A DNA stretch of 64,000 bases. Source: Cytospora piceicola. Its lineage: Eukaryota; Ascomycota; Sordariomycetes; Diaporthales; Cytosporaceae. Shown one piece after another: positions 1 to 9,980 of the stretch. Numbering within the stretch: position 1 is the stretch's first letter; each line of letters begins with the position of its first letter. The position numbers and the translations under genes were made by a program. The stretch is from assembly GCA_023375675.1 (NCBI GenBank), contig JALQBC010000002.1, forward strand, positions 1,612,001 through 1,676,000. The letters are read 5' to 3'. The notes beneath the pieces are model-generated. The model did no database searches. It was not told the DNA's origin and saw nothing but the letters and a program-made list of their open reading frames with translations.

Positions 1-29
1 ATAGCAACAAGGCCAAACGGGAGCCACAC

Positions 30-1232
30 CTAGAAGAAGAAGTAGGCCAAGAGGAAGCTGACGAGACACAGTATCGCAACGACCTGGATGGGTACACCCT
101 CGGTGCCTTGTGGCCGGATCGCGGCGGCGACCTCCGGAACGCTTGGGATGTCTTCAGCAGCACTGATTCCCTTGCGTTGACGGAGACCCTCCTGTTCCCT
201 AAGCGCACCAACGTTGGCCTGGGTGTTCGAGAGCTCACGCTTCAGCTCCTCCTTCGGTGGCTCGTTCGAAACCTGTGGGGAGGTCGCGATGGGGGAGGTG
301 GCGTCGGGCTCATCCTTGGCATCGCTCATAGCATCGGCATTGCTGCTCGTGGGTCGGCGCTCGTCGGGAGAGGAGTATGAATATGCAGGGGGAGCGGTTT
401 CGGGGGTTTGCTCGGCCTGTAGTCGTCTCATTAGCATGCAATCATCACAGATGTGGGCAGGGTAACCTACTCCGTTTGCAAGGGAGAGCTGCTTGATGGG
501 TGTAGCAACGGCGGGAGCCTCCGAACCAGCAGGGGCCAGGAAGTTGACTCTTATCTTCCTCTCCTGAACCTGAGACTTGTCGACGGACTCCCACTGCGAT
601 ACGCGATATCAGCGTTTGCACAAGACACTGTCATGTAAGCATCGCCAGGACACTTACGATAGTCTGGACGTTGCTGAACTCCAGGTCTCCGGAGATGATG
701 ACAGACTGAACCAGGAACTTGTCTTTGCACTTAGTGTCCAGAGGGGGATCCTGCTTCATAGCCTGGAGAAGGACTGTAGTTGTGGAATAGTCAGCTTTGT
801 CGATCACATGTGACATCCCATCGCAACTTCGATTTAGGGACACAGACCAGTAACCTCGACATCATGACCCGGCTCGATCCGGCCAGAGTTTGGTCGCACG
901 CAGTACCTAGGTATATTGTAAGCCTCTCTTGCTGCATGTATCTCGGAGCGGTTGGTGATCGTACTGCTTAGGGGCGGTTGTTTTGACCTGGGGTGATTTC
1001 CGTTAGCAAAAGCCCAGCCGATCTCTGAGAGTCCCAGAAACATACCTTGAATGCCACCGGGGACTTGTTGGGATTCTTCAGCTTGAGAATCTGAGAGACC
1101 TCGACGGTGAATGGCCCTGGAAGGCGCAATTGATTAGCACGCCAAATGGACACCCGGTGGGCAGGAGACGGCGGGGACACTGAGGGACATACGGCGGAAG
1201 CCGAGCTCCATGGGATCGATTTCGACAGACAT
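30..1232 (-). CDS. VAP/Scs2-type MSP-domain ER membrane protein
   Basis: Seven exons (1193-1232, 1046-1116, 965-987, 848-906, 658-773, 471-593, 30-416) keep one frame and give about 272 aa. Residues about 1-125 form a major sperm protein (MSP) domain; the signature KTTAPKQYCVRPNSGRIEPG is read across the exon 3/4 junction. The middle is acidic and Pro/Ser-rich, and a short helical stretch follows. The protein ends in a hydrophobic tail segment (VVAILCLVSFLLAYFFF), the tail-anchor layout of the family. VAP/Scs2 proteins sit in the ER membrane, bind FFAT-motif proteins and organise ER contacts with plasma membrane and other organelles. The start MSVEIDPMEL fits the family N-terminus. The small exon 3 (23 nt) is supported by phase and homology. 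Family assignment is firm; exact exon ends are inferred. Confidence 0.9.
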
Positions 1233-2377
1233 TGTCGGCGAAGTTCGGCAGGATAAGATGGGGAGCGGGGGATAAAAGACGATGTCGCGTGGTCGCTAAA
1301 AGATCGCAGCGGGTCGAGGGGGTATGTGTGTGTGTGGAAAGAGCCGAAGGGGTTCCAAGGTCGAGGGTCAAGACAAGATGGCGAGTTGAAGACAAAACTT
1401 GATGTCGCGGCTAGGAAGTATCAATGGTTACGTGGCTGAAGTTCAGAGGTCGACTGCGAACAAAAAAGAGGTTGATGACGGCACAGGCCTTACGACAAGT
1501 GGTGATATTATGTTGGAATTGCCCAGGTGTGGACGGGGATAATTCTGGGGATCTTTGGATTCTGGAACACCAACGTTCTGGGAGTTGGCCAACAAAGCGG
1601 ATGAAACGGAGACCAGATTTCACTTGCTGTCTGGCCGTTTCAATAACGTTCTCCTAGCCGTCCTGCCTAAACTTTCAAGGTCTCAAGGTTCCAAGGTTCC
1701 AAGGTTTCCAGAGGTTGCAACTGATTTCAGCGTATCTCGGCAATCTCCTTGGGCCCTTCCACTGCTCAATACCACCGTATTGACTCACAAGCATCGCTCG
1801 GGCCAATCATTTAAACTGTATGGTTTCCAGATGAACAGTTGCATAGAATATATACCAAGCAAGCTTGATATTATGCTTCTGATCTTGATCAGTAATGATC
1901 AATTGAATTACACGTACAAACGGCAAGCATGTACTGTGTATAATTCTTCATTTGACTGCTGAAGCTCACTGAACCGGCCCCGCTCGGTTCAGGGCCCGGG
2001 CAACTAACTCTAAGTGCTGGCCCCCACAGCAGCTAACGTACATGCCCCCGGTGGTCTAGGGACCCCTCCAGGGCCTCTGACGTTAACCATCTGCCTGATA
2101 AACCATCACACACACGAGCTACCGTTCAACAATACCCAAATCGTATTCCACAATCTTCTCGGCTGAACCACAAAGACACATTGTCTGTATATCAGTATCG
2201 ATACCGGCAGATAAGACAAGCCCTCCGCCTACCTTTTTGTGACGTCTTTATAAAGGGCCACTTGGGATAAGCTACACCCAACAACAACTTCAACAACTTC
2301 AACAACCGACTAACCTTCCCATCCTACCTTCCTTTTCCCATCTTCCCCCGATACAACGACCACAACCCACCGTCACC
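1233..2377. other. Intergenic spacer between two divergent genes
   Basis: Shared upstream region of the VAP gene (-) and the UBX gene (+). It holds a short GT run near 1322-1336, repeated CAAGGTTCCAAGG-like words near 1677-1705, and the UBX promoter near 2240. No convincing reading frame. Confidence 0.6.
2240..2254 (+). promoter_or_regulatory. CRE-like TGACGTC next to a TATA box
   Basis: TGACGTC (2240-2246) is followed two bases later by TATAAA (2249-2254), about 124 nt upstream of the UBX-protein ATG. The leader between them is CAACAACTTCAACAA-rich, like many efficiently translated fungal leaders. TGACGTC is the known ATF/CREB-type bZIP site; its use here is inferred. Confidence 0.55.
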
Positions 2378-3328
2378 ATGGGCGAATCAGACCTCAACGT
2401 CCTCCTCGAGATGGGCTTCGACAAGGCCCGCGCCGAGCTGGCCATCAAGAAGTCGGGCGGCCTGCAGGGCGCGCTCGAGTGGCTGGAGAAGAACCAGGAC
2501 GTGCCCATCGAGGAGCTCCAGGCGCCCGCCGACGACGACGACGCGGACGCCACCGCGGCGGCGATCAAGGGCCTCGAGGAGGGCCAGCTCGCCAAGTCGC
2601 TCGCGTGCGACGACTGCGGCAAGAAGTTCCGGACCACCGCCCTGGCCGAGTTCCACGCCTCCAAGACGGGCCACGAGAACTTCAGCGAGTCGACCGAGGA
2701 GCTGAAGCCGCTGACCGAGGAGGAGAAGAAGCAGAAGCTGGACGAGATGCGCGCGGCGCTCGCGCACAAGCGGGCCGGGCTCGCCGAGAAGGACAAGGAG
2801 GAGGCCAAGAGGAACGAGAAGATCAAGCAGAAGGCCACCCGCGAGTCGCAGGACGCCAAGGAGGAGCTGCAGCGCAAGGAGCAGATCAAGGAGGCCGCGC
2901 GGAAGAGGCAGGAGAAGCTCGACGACCAGGAGGCCAAGAGGCGCATCAAGGCCAAGATCGAGGCCGACAAGGAGGAGCGCAGGCGCAAGGCCGAGAACGC
3001 GAGGGCCGCGAGGGAGGGCAACGCCCCTGCCGCCGCCGCCGCCGCCGCCGCCCCCTCACAACCGGCCGCCCCCGCCCAGCCCAAGAGCAGCGCGAGCTAC
3101 ACCGAGGCGAGGCTGCGCCTGCAGACCCCCGGCGGCGTGGTCCAGAAGAACTTCCCGGCCGAGACGACGCTGTTCGAGGTCGCACAGGCCCTGCAGGAGG
3201 AGCAGGGCAACGCCGTGTCGAGCTTCACCATGACGTTTCCCCGGAAGACCTTTGATGCGGGCGTCGACTTTGGTCAGACGCTTCGCGAGATCGGGGTCGT
3301 CCCCAGCGGTGTTCTCATCGTCAAATAG
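2378..3328 (+). CDS. UBA - C2H2 zinc finger - UBX protein (UBXN1/SAKS1-like)
   Basis: Single exon, 316 aa, start in ACCATGG context. Residues 1-42 are a UBA domain (LLEMGFDKARAELAIKKSGG). Residues about 75-98 carry one C2H2-type finger (CDDCGKKF...HASKTGH). A long Lys/Glu/Arg-rich coiled coil spans about 105-215, an Ala/Pro linker follows, and a C-terminal UBX domain occupies about 235-316. This is the domain order of UBXN1/SAKS1 proteins, which bind ubiquitin through UBA and the AAA ATPase p97/Cdc48 through UBX in proteasomal degradation and ERAD control. The UBX core shows FPAETTLFEVAQAL but no obvious FPR loop in the usual place; TFPRKTF near the end probably supplies it. Third codon positions are strongly C/G, consistent with high expression. 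Confidence 0.93.
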   Translation: MGESDLNVLLEMGFDKARAELAIKKSGGLQGALEWLEKNQDVPIEELQAPADDDDADATAAAIKGLEEGQLAKSLACDDCGKKFRTTALAEFHASKTGHENFSESTEELKPLTEEEKKQKLDEMRAALAHKRAGLAEKDKEEAKRNEKIKQKATRESQDAKEELQRKEQIKEAARKRQEKLDDQEAKRRIKAKIEADKEERRRKAENARAAREGNAPAAAAAAAAPSQPAAPAQPKSSASYTEARLRLQTPGGVVQKNFPAETTLFEVAQALQEEQGNAVSSFTMTFPRKTFDAGVDFGQTLREIGVVPSGVLIVK

Positions 3329-4568
3329 ACCGCTTACGAGCAGATCCGACAGGAGATCCCAAGTCACCTCGAAGTTTGGGGGTGCATGTGGATATATCCA
3401 AGGGCGTACAGGTACTTGAGAATGGTCTACAAAAAATTCGGTGGACACATGCATGAGGGTTGGTGCGCGTTGCCATAGTCTGGCTACGTCTCTGCGGGAA
3501 ACTTATGGGTGGTTTCCAGCAACTTACTGCGACAGTTCATGACGGAGTTGATCTTGCCACAGTGATGGGTAGGCCAAAACCGGTGCATTGAGCAAAAGTT
3601 TGGTCGCAGCTAATGACGGAGATACCAATGTAGTTCTAACAATTTTACCACGCTATGCACATGACTTCCAAAATCTTTGAAATGAACAAGTACCAAGAAG
3701 GAAATCTGCATGGCTGATAGTAACCGAGGGAAGAAACAGGGTGACACCGAGAGGTAGGATGCACATGTAGAGGACAGACAGTTTGAAAAATGTTCCGGCC
3801 GTAAGATTCCCGTAATGGAAGACAGGAAAGCTGGCGACAAGGCCGGTGACAGGAGTTGAGAATTACCATGTTCACATGACTGGTATTTATAAGCCCCGGC
3901 CAAGTTTGCACGGTGTTAGCCACTTTTCTACACTGAGGTTGCCCCATTCTTCTGCAATAAGGTGGAATTGTAGATCTCGATGACAGGGATGGCTTCAGAT
4001 TTCGAACGTCAAGTGTATGAGTCTCCTGCTACGCGGTGTTGTCACAATTGAGGTTCGTAAGAGGCCGTCTTCAGAAACCGGGTTCAGGACAGGGGAGACT
4101 ATCGCCACGGCCGACATGACAAGTAGAATACCCCAAGACTGGCAAACTAGATGTGACGTCTGAGAATCGAAATCGAGATCGAAATCGAAACCGGGACGAA
4201 GGGTAAGTTGTGCTGAGGTGGACTGGATGGACTAAGCGACTTGGGAACAACCGTCTCAATTCTCTCGCGACTGCGTATCACTTCTCGGCCTAAGGGTAGC
4301 CTTTCCAATGTGTCAAAGACTGGGTGCAAATTTCTCTTTCGATTTGCAAATTGATCATCAAATTCCGAGTCCCTTAAAAGCGCTATTCCATTCCCGCGAC
4401 CAAATACCGTTGGCCTCCATCCGAATCTCGTAGATGGTATTTTAAAGACCCGCAACCCAATGCAGAGAGTTTTCAAAGGAAGTACAGAAGAGCGGTGGAA
4501 AAGGCAGTCATCGGAGACGTGGTGGGTGTCGTCGTGTTGTCGGCAATTCGTTTCGTGGGGTGAACCGC
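3329..4568. other. Intergenic spacer with 3' ends of two convergent genes
   Basis: Lies between the stops of the UBX gene (+) and the P1 gene (-). It holds a GAAATC hexamer array and a TGACGTC at 4154-4160 with no TATA nearby. The short frames show no codon bias or protein features. Confidence 0.5.
4163..4190. repeat. GAAATC hexamer tandem repeat
   Basis: About four imperfect copies of AATCGA/GATCGA in a row, directly after a TGACGTC. Simple-sequence repeat in the spacer. Confidence 0.6.
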
Positions 4569-5158
4569 TTAGTCGAACAGACCGAAGCCCATGTCGTCGT
4601 CGGACTCCTCCTTCTCTGTTCCGGCTGTTAGCGACCGTTCTGTGCTCGGTGTCTCCAGACGAGACAGAGATTGGGGTACACATACCCTCGACCTTCTCCT
4701 CCTCCTTGGTCTCCTCAGCAGCGGCACCACCGGTAGCGGCAGCGGCACCACCGGCAGCGGCGGCACCACCACCGGAGCCGACGTTGGTCAGGAGGTCCTT
4801 GACATCCTTGCCCTCAAGAGCCTGTAGGTAGATCCTCGTCAGCATTCCCCGTCCCAAAATTCCTCTCTAGAGGCTGATTCAACCTCGAAACTTCGCAGTC
4901 GTTCGGGTCTTCGTCATCGGTGTGGTGTAGGTCGTACCTTGGCGAACAGGGAGGTCCAGATGGGCTCGATGTCGACGCCACCAGCCTTGATGAGGGTCTG
5001 GAGCTTGTCGGCCTGTGAAATCACCAAAGTCAGCGGGGTCCTTCTGTCGGGGCGGTTTGCGACAGTCGCATTGTCGGGCTTGCTCGTACGGTGATCTCAA
5101 CACCCTCATCAGCGAGGATGAGGGCGGCGTAGGAAGATGCCAGCTCAGCGGTAGACAT
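4569..5158 (-). CDS. RPP1: 60S acidic ribosomal protein P1
   Basis: Four exons (5090-5158, 4938-5012, 4686-4821, 4569-4615) encode about 108 aa in one frame. The N-terminal half has the P1 helical domain ([20 protein letters not shown] and [19 protein letters not shown]). It is followed by [10 protein letters not shown], an Ala/Gly hinge, an acidic run and the invariant C-terminus [14 protein letters not shown]1 pairs with P2 on uL10 (P0) to form the ribosomal stalk that recruits elongation factors. The N-terminus separates it from P2. Several introns in a short ribosomal gene are usual in Pezizomycotina. Confidence 0.96.
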
Positions 5159-6015
5159 TTTGAAATGTTGTATCTGGTTGCGGGTTGCAGGAAGATATCC
5201 GGTCGCAAAAGTGGTGATGAGCGGATCTCGTCAACTTTCAAAAAGGACGTTGCGGTTTGGGGGAGTTGCCTATGCCGGGGTAATTTTTCTGTGGACGGAG
5301 GATTGAAAATCCTTTTTCCGTGGCCTTGGATACTTACGTGGTCTGTGCCCCCCTCGGCTTCGGCTAGCCGCTTACGTACTTAAGTACCAAGTCGCCGCAA
5401 GCCAGCTTCATCGAGACTTCGGCCTTATCGATTATCGATTAGATACAGACCCCACCTTTTCAGCCGTGCCTGCCGTGCCTGCCGTACCGTACCCCACTAC
5501 GTTTTTAACCTGACTGACGTCTGGACGCTTCGGTGAGACTGGAACGTCGTGCTTGCAGTGATGCAATGCAAGCTGCAGCAACTTTACTTTACTTTTACTA
5601 GGTTACAGGAGTTCATCGTGATAGCTCTCTCATCAACAAATCTACGTTTCGCCATCCCTTACTCTTATCTTTACGGACCTCAAACTTAATCGTGTCATCA
5701 GACCCACCTGCGCAGTGGATTATCGGATAGCTGCCAGTTGTTTCCTCGTTCTAGAGCATCATTTGGCCCCTTTGTCATACCGTGCCCTGCCTCCCTCCGT
5801 TCGTTCCGCTTAACATCTCAGGAGCACCTGGAAACATCAAAGCTTGTTCAGATTCAACTTAGGATCACCTCGCTTTTCATTACGTCGACGAGGACTGGAA
5901 ATTTGGCCCAATCGCTTCCTCACTGCAACTGCCCAGCTCGGACCGTGGGACGGAATTCGCATCCAGTCTACTCATTTCCTTCGGTGTATAGGAGGAGCCT
6001 GTCACACAGCTCACC
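5159..6015. other. Divergent promoter region
   Basis: Shared upstream region of the P1 gene (-) and the DUF2408 gene (+). It shows GCCTGCCGTGCCTGCCGTACCGTACC direct repeats near 5467-5493, an ATCGATTATCGAT palindrome near 5427-5440 and pyrimidine-rich stretches. No gene seen. Confidence 0.5.
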
Positions 6016-7543
6016 ATGGAGACGCCAGCAGTCCCCGCCCCCCAGGATGCACAGGAGAGAGAAATACTGGAACGTCTCGTGACGATACGCGATGCGCTCC
6101 TGCTCCTGAAGCAGGACCGGACAAAGTACATCCGGTCCCAAGATGTAATGGGGCTGTATGAGAACATCGTCGATGAGGTCCGAAAGGTCACTGAAGCCCG
6201 GTCCATGAGCTCTGAGGGTGCAGGTGAGAACCGGCTTGACAAGGTCATGGAGAGCTGCTTCCAATTGCTCTCCCTGTTCTTCATGACGATAGGGAGGACG
6301 AATGAGGCTCCAGCCGCCTATTCTCTCTCATCTACCATCAAGCGCCTGTTGGATCACTTGACTGAGTCCAATTTGTTCTCGGCAAAGGATCTCGACAGCA
6401 TGTCCAAGACGTTGGACCAGTTGTCGCAGACGGTCAATACGTCGGATTCGAGACACTCCCCTTACCTAGTCAAGCTGTTGTCGAAGAGGGTGGGCCTGTG
6501 TCAGTCTTCACTGAGGAACTTGCAAAAGCAGCTGGAAGCCCTGGATGAGTCCCTTCTCCCTGTGCACGAGAAGCTAATCTCTATCCTTCGCTCCATGGCC
6601 CTGGCGAATACGAAGGCGAAGGTCCGTTCTGTACCCAATTTGGGAGCTACAGAATTTCTACTGACATCTTGATAGTTCAACACATCTGAGGTTGAGAAGC
6701 TTCAAGCCCAACTGAAAGAAATCGACGCACAGCGACAGGACGGCAAGTTTGTTACAGTAGACGGCCAGGTCGTCAAGGGCAGCGAGCAGGTTTCCGAGCT
6801 TCTGTGGCGATGTCTCGCATGGTCTGAAACCGTGCTGGAAAGAAAGGGAGTCATCCCGGAGCAGTGGAGAAAAGTATACGATGTCTTGTATACCATTCGG
6901 AACGACCTCGACAAGCTCTCAATCACGCCAGCATGGTCGCTGAGAGAAACAGACCTTTATGACTACCAGCGACAGCTTGACAAGATCGACGAGGCAAGAG
7001 TGGATGGAAACTGGCTAGATGAAGAGGGGAACCCAGCCGAGCTCTATGTACAAAGGGTTAGTCGACCTCTCTCCCTCGGCAGCCTCTCAATGGCAACTGA
7101 CAAGACCCGCAGACAATGCTATATCTCATTAGGCGGAGTTATGGCTACATCTACCACCTCATGGTGCTGTCAGAGCCGGTCTCGGAAGCGCTCCTCCCGG
7201 TTTACAACCAACTATCGACCTTGAAGCGCTGCTTGCTCGAAGTCAAGGACTCTGGAGGTGTGAGCACACCAAGAGAATTGTATCCCTACAGCATGAAGGT
7301 GAGTTCTCCTCAACTGGCAATAAGCACACGACAACATTCAAATGGAAGCTGACGATTTGTGCGTCTCAGCTCAACTCTATCGACAACATGCGTACCGATG
7401 GGAAGTTCGAGATTAACGGCGACATCCCGGAGGGCCAAGCGGCAGTAGCCGATCTCCTCGCCGAGTGCTTTGAGCTCAACTACGAGCTGCGAATAGAGGC
7501 CGACTCGCGCGCGGAAGCAGCTGAGGCTACTACAGAGGCGTAG
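6016..7543 (+). CDS. DUF2408 (UPF0662) family protein
   Basis: Four exons (6016-6621, 6676-7056, 7113-7298, 7370-7543) in continuous frame give about 448 aa. The protein is almost wholly alpha-helical, with conserved-looking blocks VTIRDALLLLKQDRTKYIRS near the N-terminus, a middle segment rich in Leu/Ser heptads, and LYLIRRSYGYIYHLMVLSEP after exon 3 begins. It resembles the fungal UPF0662/DUF2408 family typified by S. pombe C30C2.08, whose molecular role is not established. No signal peptide or membrane span is visible, so it is probably cytosolic. The first intron uses a GTCCGT donor and a CTGAC branch site; frame on both sides supports it. Acidic C-terminus. Confidence 0.85.
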
Positions 7544-8226
7544 CTTGCCGAGGACCGGAGCAAGCCCTCTAGTGGCAGACAGCACGGATAGCTTCAGCGT
7601 AATGAGTACCTCTGCAGGCTCAGGCAGTCGACGATGGATATGACGACTTGGGTGGCTCGAGTGACGTTTATGGAAGGGGGGGGGGCTTATGTTCGGTGTC
7701 CTTGACCCGAGTCGGAGCTGTATTATTTGTGTCATTCTTGTACTTTTTGCTTTTCTTCCGCCTCTCTGGTATGCTTGGCGGAGTACGGCGGTGGAATCAA
7801 TCCTTAGACGTGGCTGCTCAGGGCGTGGAAGCCGGCACGGAGCACGGAGACGAGAACCAGGGCCAGGATCCTTGAGAAAATGCGCGTTGGAGCCTGGTGG
7901 CCGTTCTTCTGTTGATATCTCCTGGTTTTTCTCTCCGGTTTTCGCCTGGCTAGCACGGAAGGCGAGCCAACATCACAAAACAAAGGGACAAAACAAAGGG
8001 TGGCTTAATTGTTTCCAGACCTGTAGTGTATTGTAGCAGCGTTGGTCGAGAATATGAATCAGACCGAAGCGAGAGGGGAACGTAGCCCTCATCTCAAACA
8101 CAGCAAACGTCTCCTGCGCTACGCATCATCTACTATCTGGTTCCTCACACCCGAGTTCGTCAGGGTCGCAGGGCTGGCAGCAGGAAAAACCGGATCGCTC
8201 CACGTCCAGGCTCGGTTCTACCCCTC
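7544..8226. other. 3' spacer between convergent genes
   Basis: Downstream of the DUF2408 and YCII genes. It contains a short G run near 7677-7685 and CAAAGGGACAAAACAAAGGG near 7981-7999. The longest forward frames overlap one another and look random. Confidence 0.5.
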
Positions 8227-8980
8227 TCAAGGATGGCGGAAGGCGATCTTGGCGGGCCAGATCATGGCCATCTCGAGATCCCAGACCCCGGACCTGACGT
8301 AGACGTCGTCCTTGATCATGTCGATGACGGCCTGCCTGCTCTCGGCGACGACCATGAGCGTGGACCCGGCGAACTTCATGCTCGAGACCTCGTCGTCCGC
8401 GGGCATGTCCTCCAGCACGGCACCTGAGGGGGGGGGGGGGGGAATCGGCGTCAGCAAGAGGTGTCTCTCCCACCCCGGGGCGTTTTGAGGTGAAGAAAAG
8501 GGGTTTTTGGGCGGAGGGGGGGGGGGGGGAGAATGGTGGAGGTACTCACCTCCCATCTTGACGGCTCCGGTCTCCTTCAACTTGGTCAAGCCTTCGAAGT
8601 GCTGCCTGCGGGTGGGGGAAACAAGACGGTGTCAGCCAGTTGGCCTCGCCAAAGAAGCAGCAGTACACCATCACCATGCAAAGCCGTCAACCCCGATGAG
8701 AAGGGAAAGGGAATTGGAAAGGGGGGAGGGGGGGAGGAACAACAAGGGGTTCAAGATCTCACGGTCGGACTTCGAGCCTCTTCTCCATCATCCCCGGCTT
8801 GTCCGGCACCACGACGAGCCACTCGTACGTCCGGGGTGCTGACGAAGAAGAAGACATCCTGGTGAATGCAGCCTGTCGTGTTCCTGTTGCCGTCGTCGTC
8901 GTCGTCGTCGTCGCAAAAGCTGTTCGTGATGCTGCCGGTGAGAATATATGTCTTGCGATGTTGTTCAGGCGGGCTGCCAT
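8227..8980 (-). CDS. YCII-related domain protein, probably mitochondrial
   Basis: Three exons (8763-8980, 8550-8605, 8227-8423) in phase give about 156 aa. Residues 1-40 are rich in Arg/Ala/Ser/Thr with few acids (MAARLNNIARHIFSPAASR), like a mitochondrial presequence, and include a seven-Thr run. The remainder (about 48-156) is a YCII-related fold: YEWLVVVPDKPGMMEKRLEV at its start, HFEGLTKLKETGAVKMGG in the middle, and a C-terminal DVYVRSGVWDLEMAMIWPAK. YCII domains are dimeric alpha-beta barrel proteins; in fungi their substrate is mostly unknown. The acceptor of intron 2 follows an unbroken coding-strand C tract, and intron 2 holds a second one. The 5' leader just above the ATG is a CA/CGCA repeat. 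Confidence 0.85.
8428..8442. repeat. G15 homopolymer inside an intron
   Basis: Uninterrupted G run on + (C on the coding strand), forming the polypyrimidine tract immediately before the CAG acceptor of the second YCII-gene intron. Confidence 0.9.
8516..8529. repeat. G14 homopolymer inside the same intron
   Basis: Second uninterrupted G run on +, near the donor end of the same YCII-gene intron. Confidence 0.9.
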
Positions 8981-9980
8981 GCTTCAGGTGTGTGTGTGCG
9001 TGCGTGCGTGCGTGTGCGTGTGTCTGTTTTATCAAAGGCGGGTAAGGGACATGTGAAGATCGGATCAAAGCTCCGATGTCGTCGGTCTATTGTCTCCCCC
9101 CTTATCGTGCTGCCGCCAGTGCGGATGTAACTGTACTCACTCACCCGGCGCAGTGACAGGGGGGGAAAAGGGCGGGGTGGGGCGGGGCGGGCTTTCCCGC
9201 CGGGCAGCATACTACATACTTAGGTACACATCGTAGTGCTTGGAACCAACCTGCACGCATATTCGGTTTTGCTTGCAAAATGCCGGTCGTCACGCAAGAG
9301 ACACTGCAGATGGCTTCATTCCGGCCACTTTGAGCACTCTCCCCAACCTGCTGGATCTGGAAGAGAGGCACAATTTTCATTTCCCGATTCGTTGGATAGT
9401 GGCCAGCCAACAAGAAACTCCGGGCCCCTGTTTACATAAGTATTCAGAGCGCATTTGGGATTACGCACTGTCAAGATCACCTATCCAGGGTCTGTTGCAT
9501 AGTATGTAGTGAGAACCAGTATCTCATCAATATCTAAGAGAACCAAAATCTCGAATCAGTGTTATGCACATTATTATCATGGACTCATATATGTCTTTGC
9601 TTCCTCGTATCTCGCTCTTCTCCCCATAGCCTTTCTCTCCCTTCCTCCGTGTTTAGAACGTGTGCTTGCCTCCAAAGATTCGGTGCTGCAACTCTTTCTC
9701 GCCCTTCCTCTAGAGCAAATCCTTGCAAAAATTTGTAATTGAAACAGTCCGCTAAGCTACCAGAATTTCAACGCTGAATATTCGTGCCCTAAATTTTTTG
9801 GTCCCAGTAACTCCATGCTAAGAAGCAAATCGTGAAAAGCAAACCCAGTCCATCCAAAAGCAGCGCATTGGCCGTCATTCGCTCTCGGCCAGCCGGATGG
9901 TAGCAGACTGGTGTGGGGACCTTCCTTCCCTCGAATATGTACAGTGGCATGTACATATGTACAGTGTATCGCCTCCTTCC
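8981..9980. other. Spacer upstream of the YCII gene
   Basis: YCII promoter side plus the 3' flank of the SP-RING gene. It contains a GGCGGGGTGGGGCGGGGCGGGC tract near 9169-9191 and GTACAGTGGCATGTACATATGTACAGTGTA direct and inverted words near 9939-9968. No gene seen. Confidence 0.5.
8988..9024. repeat. TG/TGCG microsatellite in a 5' leader
   Basis: TGTG and TGCG units ending eight bases upstream of the YCII-gene ATG. Read on the minus strand it is a CA/CGCA leader. Confidence 0.85.
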
